From: Intoshia linei
Taxonomy: Eukaryota > Orthonectida > Rhopaluridae
Direction: 5' to 3'
Length of the DNA stretch: 47,349 nucleotides
Assembly: GCA_001642005.1 (NCBI GenBank)
Contig: LWCA01000147.1
Location: forward strand, 1 to 47,349
Shown: in pieces, positions 25,001 through 35,606 of the stretch
How positions within the stretch are numbered: position 1 is the stretch's first letter
Layout: each line of letters starts with the position of its first letter
Notes under the pieces: generated by a model
What the model was told of the DNA's origin: nothing
The model's database searches: none
The model's input: the letters and a program-made list of their open reading frames with translations, nothing else
Position numbers and translations under genes: made by a program

Positions 25001-25592
25001 ATGAGTTTTTGACGGGGAAGATGCAAGTATCTGAGATTGAAATTTTTGATAATGGGTAAACGGGAAAAAAACTACTCAGAATTGATGGTTTTTAAAATTA
25101 TAATAATCTAAATTATTTACTACAATAATGTAATTTTTAATACTACAAAAACATTGAATTGTTGATAAGAATTATTTGTAATTGAAGTCTTTTATTCACC
25201 TTAATTGTGAATCGAAGAATATTGGTAATTTTACATATTGATATTAAATATTTCGATAAAATTATGATATCAAAAGTAAAACGACTATTTATCCAAAATT
25301 TTGATTGAGTTTCTTTATATTTCAACTACATTGCTATTTATTTCATTTATCATGTATAGTCAAATGAACTAATAGTCTTAAAATTATTAAAAAAATTTAG
25401 GGAATAGCACTACCAATAATACTATGCTTCCTAAATAAACGATCAATAAAAGCGATAAAAAATTCAATAAGCAGACTAAATTCTAATAGCAAATTCCGAT
25501 CACATAAACTGAAAAGTCGTAAAAAAAGAGAGAAATCATCAAAATACAACACATCCTTAAACACAAAATTTGTAAAAAATATAGATAAATAA
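19087..25592 (+). CDS. Class B (secretin-family) G-protein-coupled receptor
   Basis: Eleven exons: 19087-19141, 19200-19310, 19368-19480, 19870-19964, 21216-21333, 22037-22199, 22309-22369, 23618-23687, 23728-23816, 24481-24622 and 25401-25592. All joins agree in phase, giving 402 residues. The ectodomain has the six hormone-receptor Cys at about residues 10, 23, 32, 46, 62 and 84, plus CPAQWDGFVCW and sequons at 34, 67 and 75. All seven helices follow: TM1 ends ILCYK; TM2 has KRNILHLNFF and IIRA; TM3 begins after the conserved Cys (LFCK) and has FWLCAEAIYL; TM4 has SWGVMPALWILLW; ECL2 has the CW pair; TM6 has VPLFGFHYLLF; TM7 has SVQG and ends LCFLNKRSI. The tail is basic and short, and the stop is followed by aataaa. 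This is a peptide-hormone receptor at the plasma membrane, probably Gs-coupled by family. Subtype (PDF-, calcitonin- or CRF-like) is not assigned. No signal peptide is seen at this Met, so an upstream exon is likely. Confidence 0.93.
19640..19808 (-). repeat. Family A terminal fragment in a receptor intron
   Basis: It ends ...acttttattttatataagtaagg, the right terminus of family A, preceded by the 'gttagacacgtggacagc' phrase. It lies in the 389-nt intron before the TM1 exon. Confidence 0.6.
20113..21177 (+). mobile_element. Family A element, near complete, ~1.06 kb, non-coding
   Basis: It opens cttacttatataaagcaatttag and closes cttttatttaatataaacaagg, imperfect inverted ends. Internal modules start at about 20297, 20430 and 20550 with variants of ggtcaaaacccc-aaattacc, giving spacings of 133 and 120 bp. 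Each module repeats the order: that phrase, an A/T run, 'tcctagaattt', 'tgataca', 'aaaattataaacattat', 'aatctcagaaacgcacatc'. No open frame. It fills most of the 1251-nt intron between the TM1 and TM2 exons. Confidence 0.8.
21376..21660 (+). repeat. Copy of the ~280-bp MITE-like repeat
   Basis: It shares 'actggaggcc', 'gaaaataggcc', 'cacctctctaaggctctcgac' and 'tctcaaagagggtctcc' in the same order as the copy at 37381-37659. It lies in the receptor intron between the TM2 and TM3 exons. Confidence 0.6.
22404..22465 (+). repeat. 62-bp repeat shared with 29608-29670
   Basis: atggtttcgtattttacatt...tataatcaggaccgtggaga is repeated almost letter for letter 7.2 kb downstream. Both copies sit next to family A sequence inside introns (the receptor intron here, the TFIIIC intron there). 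Confidence 0.8.
22672..23260 (+). repeat. Family A element, truncated
   Basis: It begins cttatttatataaagtatttta, followed by tgtctgtttatttgattgtc and at least three modules of the ggtcaaaaccccaaattacc type. The right terminus is missing. It expands the intron between the TM4 and ECL2 exons to 1248 nt. Confidence 0.75.
24686..25073. mobile_element. Probable hAT MITE, right end unclear
   Basis: It starts cagtggttctcaactgggg, a classic hAT/Charlie terminus. A possible decayed partner is gggaaaaaaactactcaga near 25070. No clear target duplication. It lies in the last intron of the receptor gene. Confidence 0.5.
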
Positions 25593-25931
25593 AAATAAAA
25601 GTCTAGACAAGATTGAATTGAATAAAAAAAAAATGTACTTAAAATTGCAAAAGTATGAAAATTGATATTTTTATATTGATAAATTAAAATTTTGTGCGTC
25701 TGTCTATTAAAAAAATTTACAAAGTGACTAGATATTGCAGTTGAATATTGAATGTAATGGATGAAAAAAATGTAAGGCTTACATTGTTTTGATTGTTTGG
25801 AAACTAATAAGATTTGAGATTACAGTAACAATAGAGTCTAATATACAATTTTTTTTTATTTTTCTAAACAATATCGATACTTGCAGTAAAGTAAAATAAA
25901 GTTTGTCAAATAGAGTTTACGTAAAATTTAA

Positions 25932-28900
25932 ATGAAGCGAGGGAGAAAACGTATGAATAATGACTCAAACAATATGGCAGAAAATGATAATTTAAAAAAC
26001 GAAACAATTGCAATTGGGACAAAAAATAAGCCCCGTTCAAAATCAAAATGTAAAAAAATGAAATTGTTAATTTTAACCTTTTTAGCATGTAAAAGTGTAC
26101 ATTGCGATTTGTGTTTAAAGGAAATATTTGGAAATGAAGTTGAACATTGGGCTGTAGACCATTATGTTGAAAAGGTAAAGTCATTTAATTGTTTGTATTT
26201 TTTTATTTATTTATCTTTTTGGAATCAATTTTAAAATGTTTAAAATTCAACAGGATTTTAGAATTTTAAAATTTAAATTGATTTTAGATTAATGACAAAT
26301 TTGAAAGTATTGATATTGAACGAATTCATCAAATTGCTCACAAATTTAAATGTAAAACTTGCCACAAAATATTTGTCAATTTGGAGTATTATAAGGAAAA
26401 ACACGTTCAATTTTGTGGAAAGGACGTTAGACCTGTTAAATGTCAATATTGTCAGCAACTAATCAAACCCACGTCATTCAATTATCATGTAAAATATCAT
26501 CATGCTGATCAGTTACCCAAAATGAAGTATGGATACAAAAAAAACATTTTTGAGACTCTTCAATCGTCTGATCCTAGTCAGATTGAAGTATATGAACCTA
26601 AAATTATTAATAAAAATCCTATTATTGACACGTAATTTTTCTTTTTTTTTTATGTATTGTTTTTTAGACCGCGAATCAAAAAAAAAATTTCATATGCTGA
26701 AACTTCAGACGTATTTTTTTATTTTATCTTTTAACATTTTTTTCAAATGAGGTGTTTTGCACACTAATTGATATTTCAAATACTAATAAGTGGTGTGATG
26801 ATTTTGGTTTTAGTGATGGTTTCGTTTATGTGACCTTGCAATCTTTATTCTTATTATTATTGGTAAAAGGTTTTGATGATGTTGAAATTTATGGAAATTT
26901 TCAAACATATTTCGTTTGACATGATATATATATAATTTTTTTTGTCATATTCAATCTTGGGATTTCATCACTGAGTCAGTGTTTTCCAACTACTCTGTAG
27001 TTTCACTTTCATTTTCAACTTATCAAAATTCAACCAAAAAAAATTTCGCGAACCTTTAAATAATATTATAATGAAACAAAATTATTTTTTGACCAATTTG
27101 TTCGAATTTTATATGTTCAAATAAAAATTATGACATGCCATAGAATTTATGAATATCTGTACAAAAAAATTATTATATAAAGATTTTTGAATTGATTATA
27201 GACCAGAGATAGAAACGAACTCAAATTTGCTGTGTTAATTTCGAGATTATACCACAAAATTATGTCGAGTCAGTTCTGTAAAAAAATTATTATTTTTTTT
27301 AATCAGCCCTTCAAGTGAAATCAAATCTAAATTATTTATGTTAATGAGAAAAAAATTAGTTTTATTGTTTGCGAGTTTTCAATTTAATGAACAATATTAC
27401 GTAAATATAAATAACCTTGTAGTTTTCAGTGATACTCAAGTGCACGTTCTTTATTTGTCGTCAAGTGTACATTTCAACACAAAAAATTACCTTTTGCCAT
27501 GAATATAATTTTTTTAATCAAATTCAATTTAATTTGGAATATAAAGGCCCTTTTACTTTAAATTTAGCCGAGGGGTTCCAGAGAGGAGTGTTAGAGTATT
27601 GAACGTTTGTATTAATTCCATGTAAAATCATTTTTCCGATAAAGTAATGTTACCCCAACATTGAAATATATACTTCATCGCTGCAATTTTGCAATTGGTA
27701 GAAACTAGTCTCAGTGAAACTTTAAGTCTCTCAATTTTTTATGTATTAATCAGCGAAGCAAGATCTATCATAGGTTTAAAAAAATAAAAAAAATGGGCCG
27801 AATTAATTCGTAGAAATTGACCTTTTTCATTTATATGTAGATATGAAAGTCTTAACAATTTTGCAAAACCATAAATATAATTATTTATTCACACATTAAA
27901 TATATATTATATTCTATACATATATCAAATTGCCATTATTTATCATAACCTCATACATTTTTGAATTAAATGATTTATGTAGCCCTATAATCAGGTTTTT
28001 TTCCTTTAAATTGAGTTCCTGGACAATGAGATATTTTCTGCCATACATGCATTTTCGAATTAAATTGTGAACCATCATATAGCCGATTCTTCATAATTGA
28101 CCATAGATTTTCTATTGGGGATATATCAGGAGAATAAGGAGGCCAACCTAATAATTTTATTGATTCAGCAGCAAACCTTTCCCTTGTTTTTTTGCTCACA
28201 TGAGGTCTAACATTATCTTGTTTAAATATAAAGCCAGAAACTATATTACTTAGTTCAGTAAATACATCTTCAAAGAAAATTTTAATATACGAATCGCTAT
28301 TATCGGTATGGTCCAATTTCCTAATCATATCTTTCCCGCAAGATGTTAAACAATACCCAAATCATTATAGATCCACTTAAAAATGCTCTTTTTCGAAGTT
28401 TTAATGGATTCCACGACATGAGATTATCACTTCCGTCTAAAGAAAATCTACATTCATCCGAAAGTACGATTTTATCAATATCAACCCTATTAAAAAAGAG
28501 GTTGCGTAAAAAATTTAGGCGGCCATTCTTTTGTGCATCACTCAATGTCGACGCGGGTTTTTGCAATATTTACCTTTTCGATACCATCCTTCAAATCTTT
28601 TTCTATTAATTTTGTAATAATATTTGACATGTCATTTGCGATAATGAAAACAGTTTAAAAACAATTATTTGTCAGTAAATCCGAGTTTATTATGTTTTCG
28701 ATAGTTTTGCAAAATTGGTGAGACGTTTAAAGTAACAAAATAATTAAAAACTTTAATTTCTACGATTGTTTTCAGATTATTTTTTTTATTTTTTTACCAA
28801 TGAAAGATCTTGCCAAATCGTTTAATATGTAAAAAATTGAAAAACTAGCATGTAGTTTAGATTGGTTTATATCAATCAAAATTGCTGCGAGGAAGTATAT

Positions 28901-31900
28901 TTCATAAAGATAATAGCAAAGTTATACTTTGTTCAATTTTAAACTGAAAATTTTTGAAAATGAAAAATTACATAACAATGATAAAAAAACAGAAGGAATC
29001 AATTTATAACATTGAAACCTATATTTTTGTATTTAAAATATGCATACAGTCAATTCCCACTTTTTTTGAAATTGTTGCATGAATATTTAAATTTACAAAT
29101 GTCTATTTTCAAAAAGTTGAAAAATATTGGTTGACAATATATTAAGTGATTTTCACCGGAATGCGTAAATTTCTGGGTTGAACCTTTTTATTTAGATCAA
29201 CTGGAATAAGATGTATGAGAAAATTATTTTTATAAATTCTAGGACACTTTTCACTTAAAAAAAGGTAATCTGTGGTTTTGATAGTGAAAATACATATTTT
29301 TAAGGTTACCATTTATGCTAATGCTTATGATTTTAAAAAGTATCCCAGAATTCATGTTTTAATTTTTTTTAATCATGTTTTTAATTCTATGACTTTATTT
29401 TTAAAAAATTATCATTTTGGGTTATTACCATGAAGATGTCAGTTTCGGGGATTGAGATTTACGACAATGTTAATGATTTTAAAATGCGTCCCAGGTGTTA
29501 TGTTTTTTTAAATTTTAAGGTTGCTTTTATTTTAAACGGTGTTGCGTTTTTGACCCTGAAAGACTCATCTAAGTATTTTTTTGCATACTGCATTTATTAA
29601 TTAATTTGATTTATCAATGGTTTCGTATTTTACATTATGTAACCATGTATTATAATCAGGACCGGGGAGATACACTATTCATGGCTTAATTGAGAATAGT
29701 TTTTATCTATAGATGCAAAAAGGTTAAAATTAAACTCAAATTTTGAAATTAATTGTTTTTAAAATGAATGAATTAAATTGAAATTATTTTTAAAGATTTT
29801 TTACGTTGAAGGACTTAATTTCTGAAATGAAATTTGGATTAAGATATGACTCGAAAAACTGTATTAGAAATTGGGTTTTTTTTTTAATTCTAAGACTGTT
29901 AATTTTTTAAATAAACGGTAACACCCAGACATTTTATTTTATTGGTAAAGTAACTTTTTATATTTTTTTTAATCTATTTCTCATTTGTCTCTTAGTGGTA
30001 AAATTTATTAATGGTTTGAATTTTCTATGACATTAAAAAAAATTTTTAAAAAATCGCGCGAAAATTATTTTTGTGAAATGTCAGGTTCATACGTTTCAAA
30101 GTTTGAATTTATGCTATATATAAAAACTAAATTTTAAAATACTTGTATAGTCTGATCCAAAAGCTCATTTTTCTGATCCACATGAATGGGAAACTAATAA
30201 ATCACTATCCAGTGAAAATGAATCTATAGACGATCAAGCTAGTATTGAAACCGACTTTAACTCTGACCTAGTACCTTCACAAGCTGAGGATCTATTCTCA
30301 AATTCTCCTAGTTTTATAAACTTTATTTTTTTATTTTTTAATTTTATTTCAAGGTATTAATCGCATGCACAAAAAATATGCTATTAAAGACAATAAAATT
30401 ATTATCATACCTTCGAGAAAAAAATATCAGAGTAATTTATTGTTTTGTTTATATACAGCGGTAGCCGATTTAAACTGTAAAGTTTAAATCGGGGATTCTC
30501 AACCTGGGCGATTTATTTCCAAATAAACTTAATTTCTAATTGATATTAATATCATCTTATAATGCTTAAAATTATATTAAAAATTTTTTTCTAAATAAAT
30601 TATTATTAGAGTCTCTAATAAATGTTTTTAAAAGGTGAAAAAAATTTAATCTATGGGGCGACGGTTTAAAAAAGGTTGAAAATCTCTATTTCAACCCATA
30701 ATTTAGGACTTTATAATATACGTGTATATTTTTTAGTTAATAAATTTACTAAAGATTTGGAACATTATTATTTCGATGTAAATAGAGAAGATTTGAATAA
30801 TTATTTTACAAAAACTGCAATGAATGAAATTTTAAAAAAACTTTTTGATTTTAAACCCATTCTCGAAATTAATGAAAAATTTTTCCGGAAAATTATCGAT
30901 AAGATTCATCCTATTCATGTTGATTCAATATCCATTGATTCTACATTGTACAACATTAATTATTTAAAGGGTGAGTTTTTATATTTTATTTATTTTTTAA
31001 AAAAAATAATTGTAGATATGATTATTGTCAATTTTGGCATGTCAATCGCGTCAATTGATTGGCAACATACGAATAACTCTGACACAACACACTTGGCTGT
31101 AGCAGTAAATCACGATAAATTTTTTTCGCGTTATATTTACACTGAAAATGTTGTCATTAATTCTACCATAACTATTTTAAAAATTGATCAACTTCCGTAA
31201 TTGTTTTCTGTTTATCATTTTATTTTTTTATAGTCAATCCCAACATACTGCTTCAATTTTATTAAATTTTGATGTCATTGGTGGGAACATATTGCAAATT
31301 AAATTTTGTCCTGTTTTTTCAAAGACAGATGTACTTTTTTTTTTTTTTTTTTTTAATTTTATTTTTAGAATAATTCAACGTTTTTATTGATTTCTCTATC
31401 GAATGGTTCAATAATGATTTACAAGTATATTATAATTTATACTATTATGCAACTTATCATGGTGAATCAATTATCGCATAACCAAGGGTCCGGAATTTTA
31501 TGGGATTATTTTAATTTTTATTGTGTAGATATTATTTTGAAATCTGTTTAGAAAACTTAAATAATTAATTAAAATTAGGTAGAGTTGTCAACTGTTTTAA
31601 TTCATTGACACTCTTTTATTTTTTGATTTTGGGGAATTAACACACTTTCGCTTAGAGAAAGTCCAACATAAAATAGAAAAACGAATTTGTCTTGTTAAAA
31701 TATTACTTTAATTGATTAATTAATTTTAATGGTTAGAATCGATTTAATCAACTCTAAATTTACCAAGTCCACCCTCCAGTACGAATCATTGCTAAAATGC
31801 ACTCTATCTTTGATCCCAGACTACAAAAGTAAGCATTTTTATTTATGTTCATAACATGTGATTAGAAAACGATAAAAGATGTTGCATATCATTTGATTGG

Positions 31901-33206
31901 AGTGTATCTGATGGTGGAACATATGTTATTGCAGGATTTACAGACAGTAATTTTTATTTAAATTTGGTTAATTTTCTTTCAAGATTGTTTGTCTCTCTGG
32001 GACTTTAAATCTATTACAGATTTTGATTCAGACATATTTACGAGCATTAAAACAATCAACAATGACAAGCTTCTTGGGCTCGTCGAATTAAATTTCATAA
32101 AAAATAATATAAACTGCTTAACGGATACAGAGTAAGTATATATAATGTGAAGTAAAAAGTTTTAATATTTGCAATTCGTGATATTGTAAATTTTATGAAC
32201 CCCTTGTAAAATAATTTTGTCTAATACATTAAAATAGCATCATTGTTTACAATACAAACCTGGAAATTGTATATGAATATAATAAATTCAGCTCCGATTG
32301 TCATTCTGTGGATATCAAAGTTTTTCCAATCGATATTTATTTTGAAATTGTAGAAAGTCATCGACTGTTTTTTTTTGTATTCTAAATTTATTTTATTTTA
32401 GATTAAAATCTGTTTTTCGAGTAATAAGACCGGATAAAGAGAGGAAAGATGTCATTACAAAAAATTTCTATGAAACAGAAAGCTGTTTAGCTGTAACTTT
32501 TTTTTTTTAAATTTAATTATTCACTTTATTTAGAAATGTTCACCAAACATGTACACTAATTGTACTGCATTATCGGATTATTGTGGGAATTTGGTGCTTG
32601 TAAATATTTACAAAGACAAACTCCCACCTAAATCTTCAAAATATCCTTTCGTAAGTTTTAATTATAATGTTCTATTTGCTATCTTGAATTATATATTAAT
32701 TTTAGCCCATCTTGAAAATGTGTCTCAAAAATGAACAAATAATAATTTCCACTAACAATAAGGTAATGGTTGTAAAGATTTTTGAAAACCAATCAATTTA
32801 GAGTAAAAATGAAAACTTTTGTTATAAATGGGGATACCAAGAAAACCAAACCAACATTGAAAGTGGAATAGATACGGTACACTATTTAATTAACATTAAT
32901 TGAATGTCTATAATGGTAATTCAACCAGTATACTACAGTAGTTGAATAAAATGTTATGTTATGTATTAATAGTTTTTTTGTTTATTTAAATTGTCTTTTG
33001 AAGTGATTAGATTTTCATGATTCTTTAAAAAAATTTACTTAAAAGCCCATATTCGAAAATTTTAGGATGGGTTCAAAATTTCAAAATTTTTATCTAATTG
33101 TATAATTTAGCTTCAATGGAACCCTTCATTAAAGTTTTACAGGTATTTGGCGTGTGGCTCAAAGAATGGAATCTTGATAATTATCAACTGTAAAGATTTT
33201 CTGTAA
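25932..33206 (+). CDS. TFIIIC subunit 2 (GTF3C2)-like, C2H2 fingers plus WD40
   Basis: Eighteen exons, all in phase, total 773 residues: 25932-26174, 26288-26631, 26668-26710, 30151-30310, 30354-30431, 30737-30970, 31016-31196, 31234-31330, 31369-31424, 31737-31828, 31866-31946, 31984-32131, 32238-32366, 32402-32492, 32534-32650, 32706-32762, 32802-32876, 33111-33206. The N-terminus has an AT-hook-like KRGRKR, then three C2H2-type fingers (CDLC...H; CKTCHKIF...H; CQYCQQLI...HVKYHH), then an acidic linker. The rest follows human GTF3C2 in order: STLYNINYL, MSIASIDWQH, GGNILQIKFCPVF, FLLISLSNGSIMIYK, CCISFDWS...IAGFTD, SLWDF, FRVIRPDKERKDV, and finally LQWNP...LACGSKNGILIII. These are beta-propeller blades of the subunit that binds tRNA-gene B boxes with TFIIIC220 for Pol III recruitment. 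The WD40 half is firm. Attaching exons 1-3 across a 3.4-kb intron rests on phase and strand. The donor of exon 13 is the weakest site. Confidence 0.88.
27662..28914 (-). mobile_element. Tc1-like transposon with ~158-bp terminal repeats
   Basis: It sits in the third intron of the TFIIIC gene, on the opposite strand. Regions 27662-27819 and 28757-28914 are imperfect inverted repeats; shared phrases include tgaaatata...acttc, gcagcaattttg, tcaatttttta, gcaagatct and cgtagaaatt. The transposase (28566-27975) shows LSDECRFSLDGSDN, FKQDNVRPH and SPIENLWSIMKNRLY. There are 34 residues between the second Asp and the Glu, i.e. DD34E. A frameshift at about 28321-28328 and loss of the N-terminal DNA-binding part make it inactive. 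Terminal repeats this long are unusual for Tc1 relatives. Confidence 0.88.
29100..29930 (-). repeat. Family A/B-type element, reversed
   Basis: On the minus strand it starts ttaccgtttatttaaaaaatt near 29925 and runs through modules of the ggtcaaaac type to the 'accaatatttttcaac' phrase. Its 62-bp neighbour at 29608 matches 22404. It lies in the same TFIIIC intron as the Tc1 copy. Confidence 0.65.
30465..30492. other. Perfect 12-bp inverted repeat, 4-nt loop
   Basis: ccgatttaaact and agtttaaatcgg flank gtaa. It lies in the TFIIIC intron between exons 5 and 6, immediately before a hAT-like start (ggggattctcaacctggg) at 30490. It may be part of that insertion. Confidence 0.7.
30488..30690. mobile_element. 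Small hAT-like MITE in a TFIIIC intron
   Basis: The left end ggggattctcaacctgggcg and right end aaaggttgaaaatctct are inverted relatives of the hAT terminus used elsewhere in the window. No 8-bp duplication could be confirmed. It enlarges the intron between exons 5 and 6 to 305 nt. Confidence 0.55.
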
Positions 33207-34532
33207 TAAACAGATAATTTGTATAATTTTATGAAAATTTAACTGACTAATGTAATAAATTATTCATTTACAATTTGATTTGTTATCGTTTTTTTGTTTC
33301 AATTGTATTTTGGGAATGTTATAAAATTTTAATAAAATAACAACGGTTTTAGATTAATTTTAAATATTTTTGTGGTCCACGGAATAAAAGACTGATTCTT
33401 TCTTGGCCAGTTAAATTGCAAATTTAGATATTTACTTAATAATAATCTTAATAAAACAAGTGTTCAAATGGGATTCTACGGTGGTCTCCAACTTTCCTAT
33501 TAAACTATTATTATTATACAACAATAAAAAAATTCCTAATTTTGAAAATATTTACCGAGAAACAGAAGATTGGATTCAGAAAAATTTATTAAACCTTTTA
33601 TTTTAAATTGATAGATTTAAATTTTTTGTTCATGTTAACTGGAAATAAACATATCAGCTGTAACATTTTTCGAAATTATTAACTTAAAATAATCTGTCTG
33701 TCTGTGTGTGTGACTGTAATGAAATAACTACCTCTCTTAGAATTTTTTAAAGACCACATTTTAATTACAGTTTTTTCCGGAACGTATAATAAGATAAATT
33801 TCAACCTCCCAATTTCACATCTTACAGGTCAAACCCTGTTGTCTCTCTTTTTGAAGAGCAAACGAGTTGGAGAATTTAAAAAAATATACCTCGTATTGAA
33901 AATCAAACGAGTTGGAGAATTTAAAAAAATTATATCTTCAGGTCCAAAACCCAAAATTACCCTTCCTTTTTTTTGAAAACAGCCCTAGCATTTCAAAAAA
34001 TTTACAGGTGGTACAGTTGTATACTGTTAACACACATAAAAAATTTCAATTCGAATAAGTGGTGACTTCACGGTCAAAAAAGTATTTTAGTATTCATATA
34101 TTTTTTTTCGAAATATATTATTAAAACAAAAAATGTGAAATAATTAACAGTCCGAAAATTAAAAAAAAAGATTGTTCTGATAGAGCTTATTCCAGTTGAT
34201 ATAAATACAAAATTTCAACCCCAGAAATATACGCATTCCCGATGAAAAATAATTTTTAATTTATTTATAAAACTGATTGTTTTATTTTCAAAACAATCCA
34301 ACAGAAATTAAAAAAACCATATTTAGAGTCAGTTTTTCCCATTTGACCAAATAAGATAAATATTAGTCTGAGAAATATCCACCTTAATGGTCACAAACCC
34401 AAATAATTTTTTCTTTTCAAGATTGAAAAACCAAGTGTCCTAGTATTTTAAAATATATTATGGCAAAGTTTTAATATTTTATTTAAACAGAGTAATTATA
34501 AGTTTTAAATGAAATTATTTGTATATGAATAT
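33207..34532. other. Intergenic region with family B fragment
   Basis: A polyadenylation-like aataaa overlaps the TFIIIC stop at 33205. From about 33690 to 34260 there is family B sequence: gtctgtctgtgtgtgtgac, 'aactacctctcttagaat', 'tcaacctcccaatttcac', ending at 'acgcattcccgatgaaaaa'. A 28-bp phrase (aaacgagttggagaatttaa) is duplicated at 33861 and 33905. Between 33300 and 33640 there are short open stretches after AG sites, but no protein motif. Confidence 0.55.
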
Positions 34533-35233
34533 TTATTTCCTGGGATAATTTGATTTTAACGTGAACACGATACTACGAACCAGTTCCATATATGCATCAA
34601 CTTCATCATATGTCAAATTTTTTTCTTCCACTGTTGCTAGAAATGGTTTAATAGCCAGCTACAATAAATAGTTTTTTAAATTTTTTATTTACATTCATAT
34701 ACAGTTTATTAATAGCGGTTAGACCTATGCTTAACGATGACATATAAAAACTAATCCCGAGAATCCGAACAAGTACAAAAAGTAAAAATGGAATTTTAAC
34801 TCGACCCTAGTCATTAATCAATATTTAAAATTAATACACTTTACAAAATCATAAAAGATACACTAAACTATTTTTTTGCAATTAATTTTACTTGAAACAT
34901 TGACGGATGAAAATATTTCACTTTAACATGTTTTTCAATTAAATAGTTGATACATTTATACATGGATACTTGATCGCCAATCTTAAGGCATTCAATAATG
35001 TGTGCCATAGAACTCCACAAAACTTTAGCCATAATTAAAGCGTGTTTATCTTTATTCAAATGAATTAATTTCATCTCTTTAAATTTTTTAAATGTATCCA
35101 ATGTCTCTGGATATATTGTGAATAAGTGATGGTAAAACCTCATGGCCGTCTCTTTATTGTTTAGTTGGTCCCATGTTTTAATTATTTTCAATACTACTTC
35201 ATCATTTAAATTTTCAAGAATAATCATACTCAA
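34533..35233 (-). CDS. Globin, 155 aa, with conserved G7.0 intron
   Basis: Exons 35233-34892 and 34658-34533, phase 0, 155 residues. The A-helix Trp is at 21 (KTWDQL). Helices B and C read FYHHLFTIYP, with the CD-corner Phe at 48 or 51. The distal His (E7) is H64 in DKHALIMAKVL and the proximal His (F8) is H102 in EKHVKVKY. The G-helix runs MFQ | LAIKPFL and the H-helix closes with VFTLKSNY. The intron falls exactly at the ancestral G7.0 position (as vertebrate ENFR | LL); the other conserved intron, B12.2, is absent. There is no signal peptide or fusion, so this is a cytoplasmic single-domain haem protein for oxygen or NO handling. The gene ends next to the TFIIIC gene (convergent) and starts 374 bp from the RGK stop. 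Met-1 or Met-3 could be the start. Confidence 0.92.
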
Positions 35234-35606
35234 AACCCTTTAAAATGTTTGATATGTATATTATTTTTTTATTCTTGATATTTCAATAAATGAATGCAAT
35301 TACATCTAGTATCTAAACTTTACCTGAATATGTCCATTATTAGTAAACTATTTACGAAATATTCGATATTTTGATATACATCGGATCTAGTATTAAATAA
35401 TAAAGTAAATTGATTATGGATTACAACGTAGTAATTTCATCAATGTCATACATGTAACATTTTATTTGTTCATTTAAGATATCAAATGTGTACAGTAATA
35501 ATAAATGTCAGATAATAATAAAATAATGTAATAAATATTAAAAGTATTACAAATTTATAAATAATTTAATTTAATTTTAATTTACATTTTTGTGTATTAA
35601 AGGTGT

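Noticed and set aside
33350-33610. Short open stretches after AG sites downstream of the TFIIIC stop
   Set aside because: The propeller is already closed by the exon ending at 33206, and these pieces show no domain or consistent phase.
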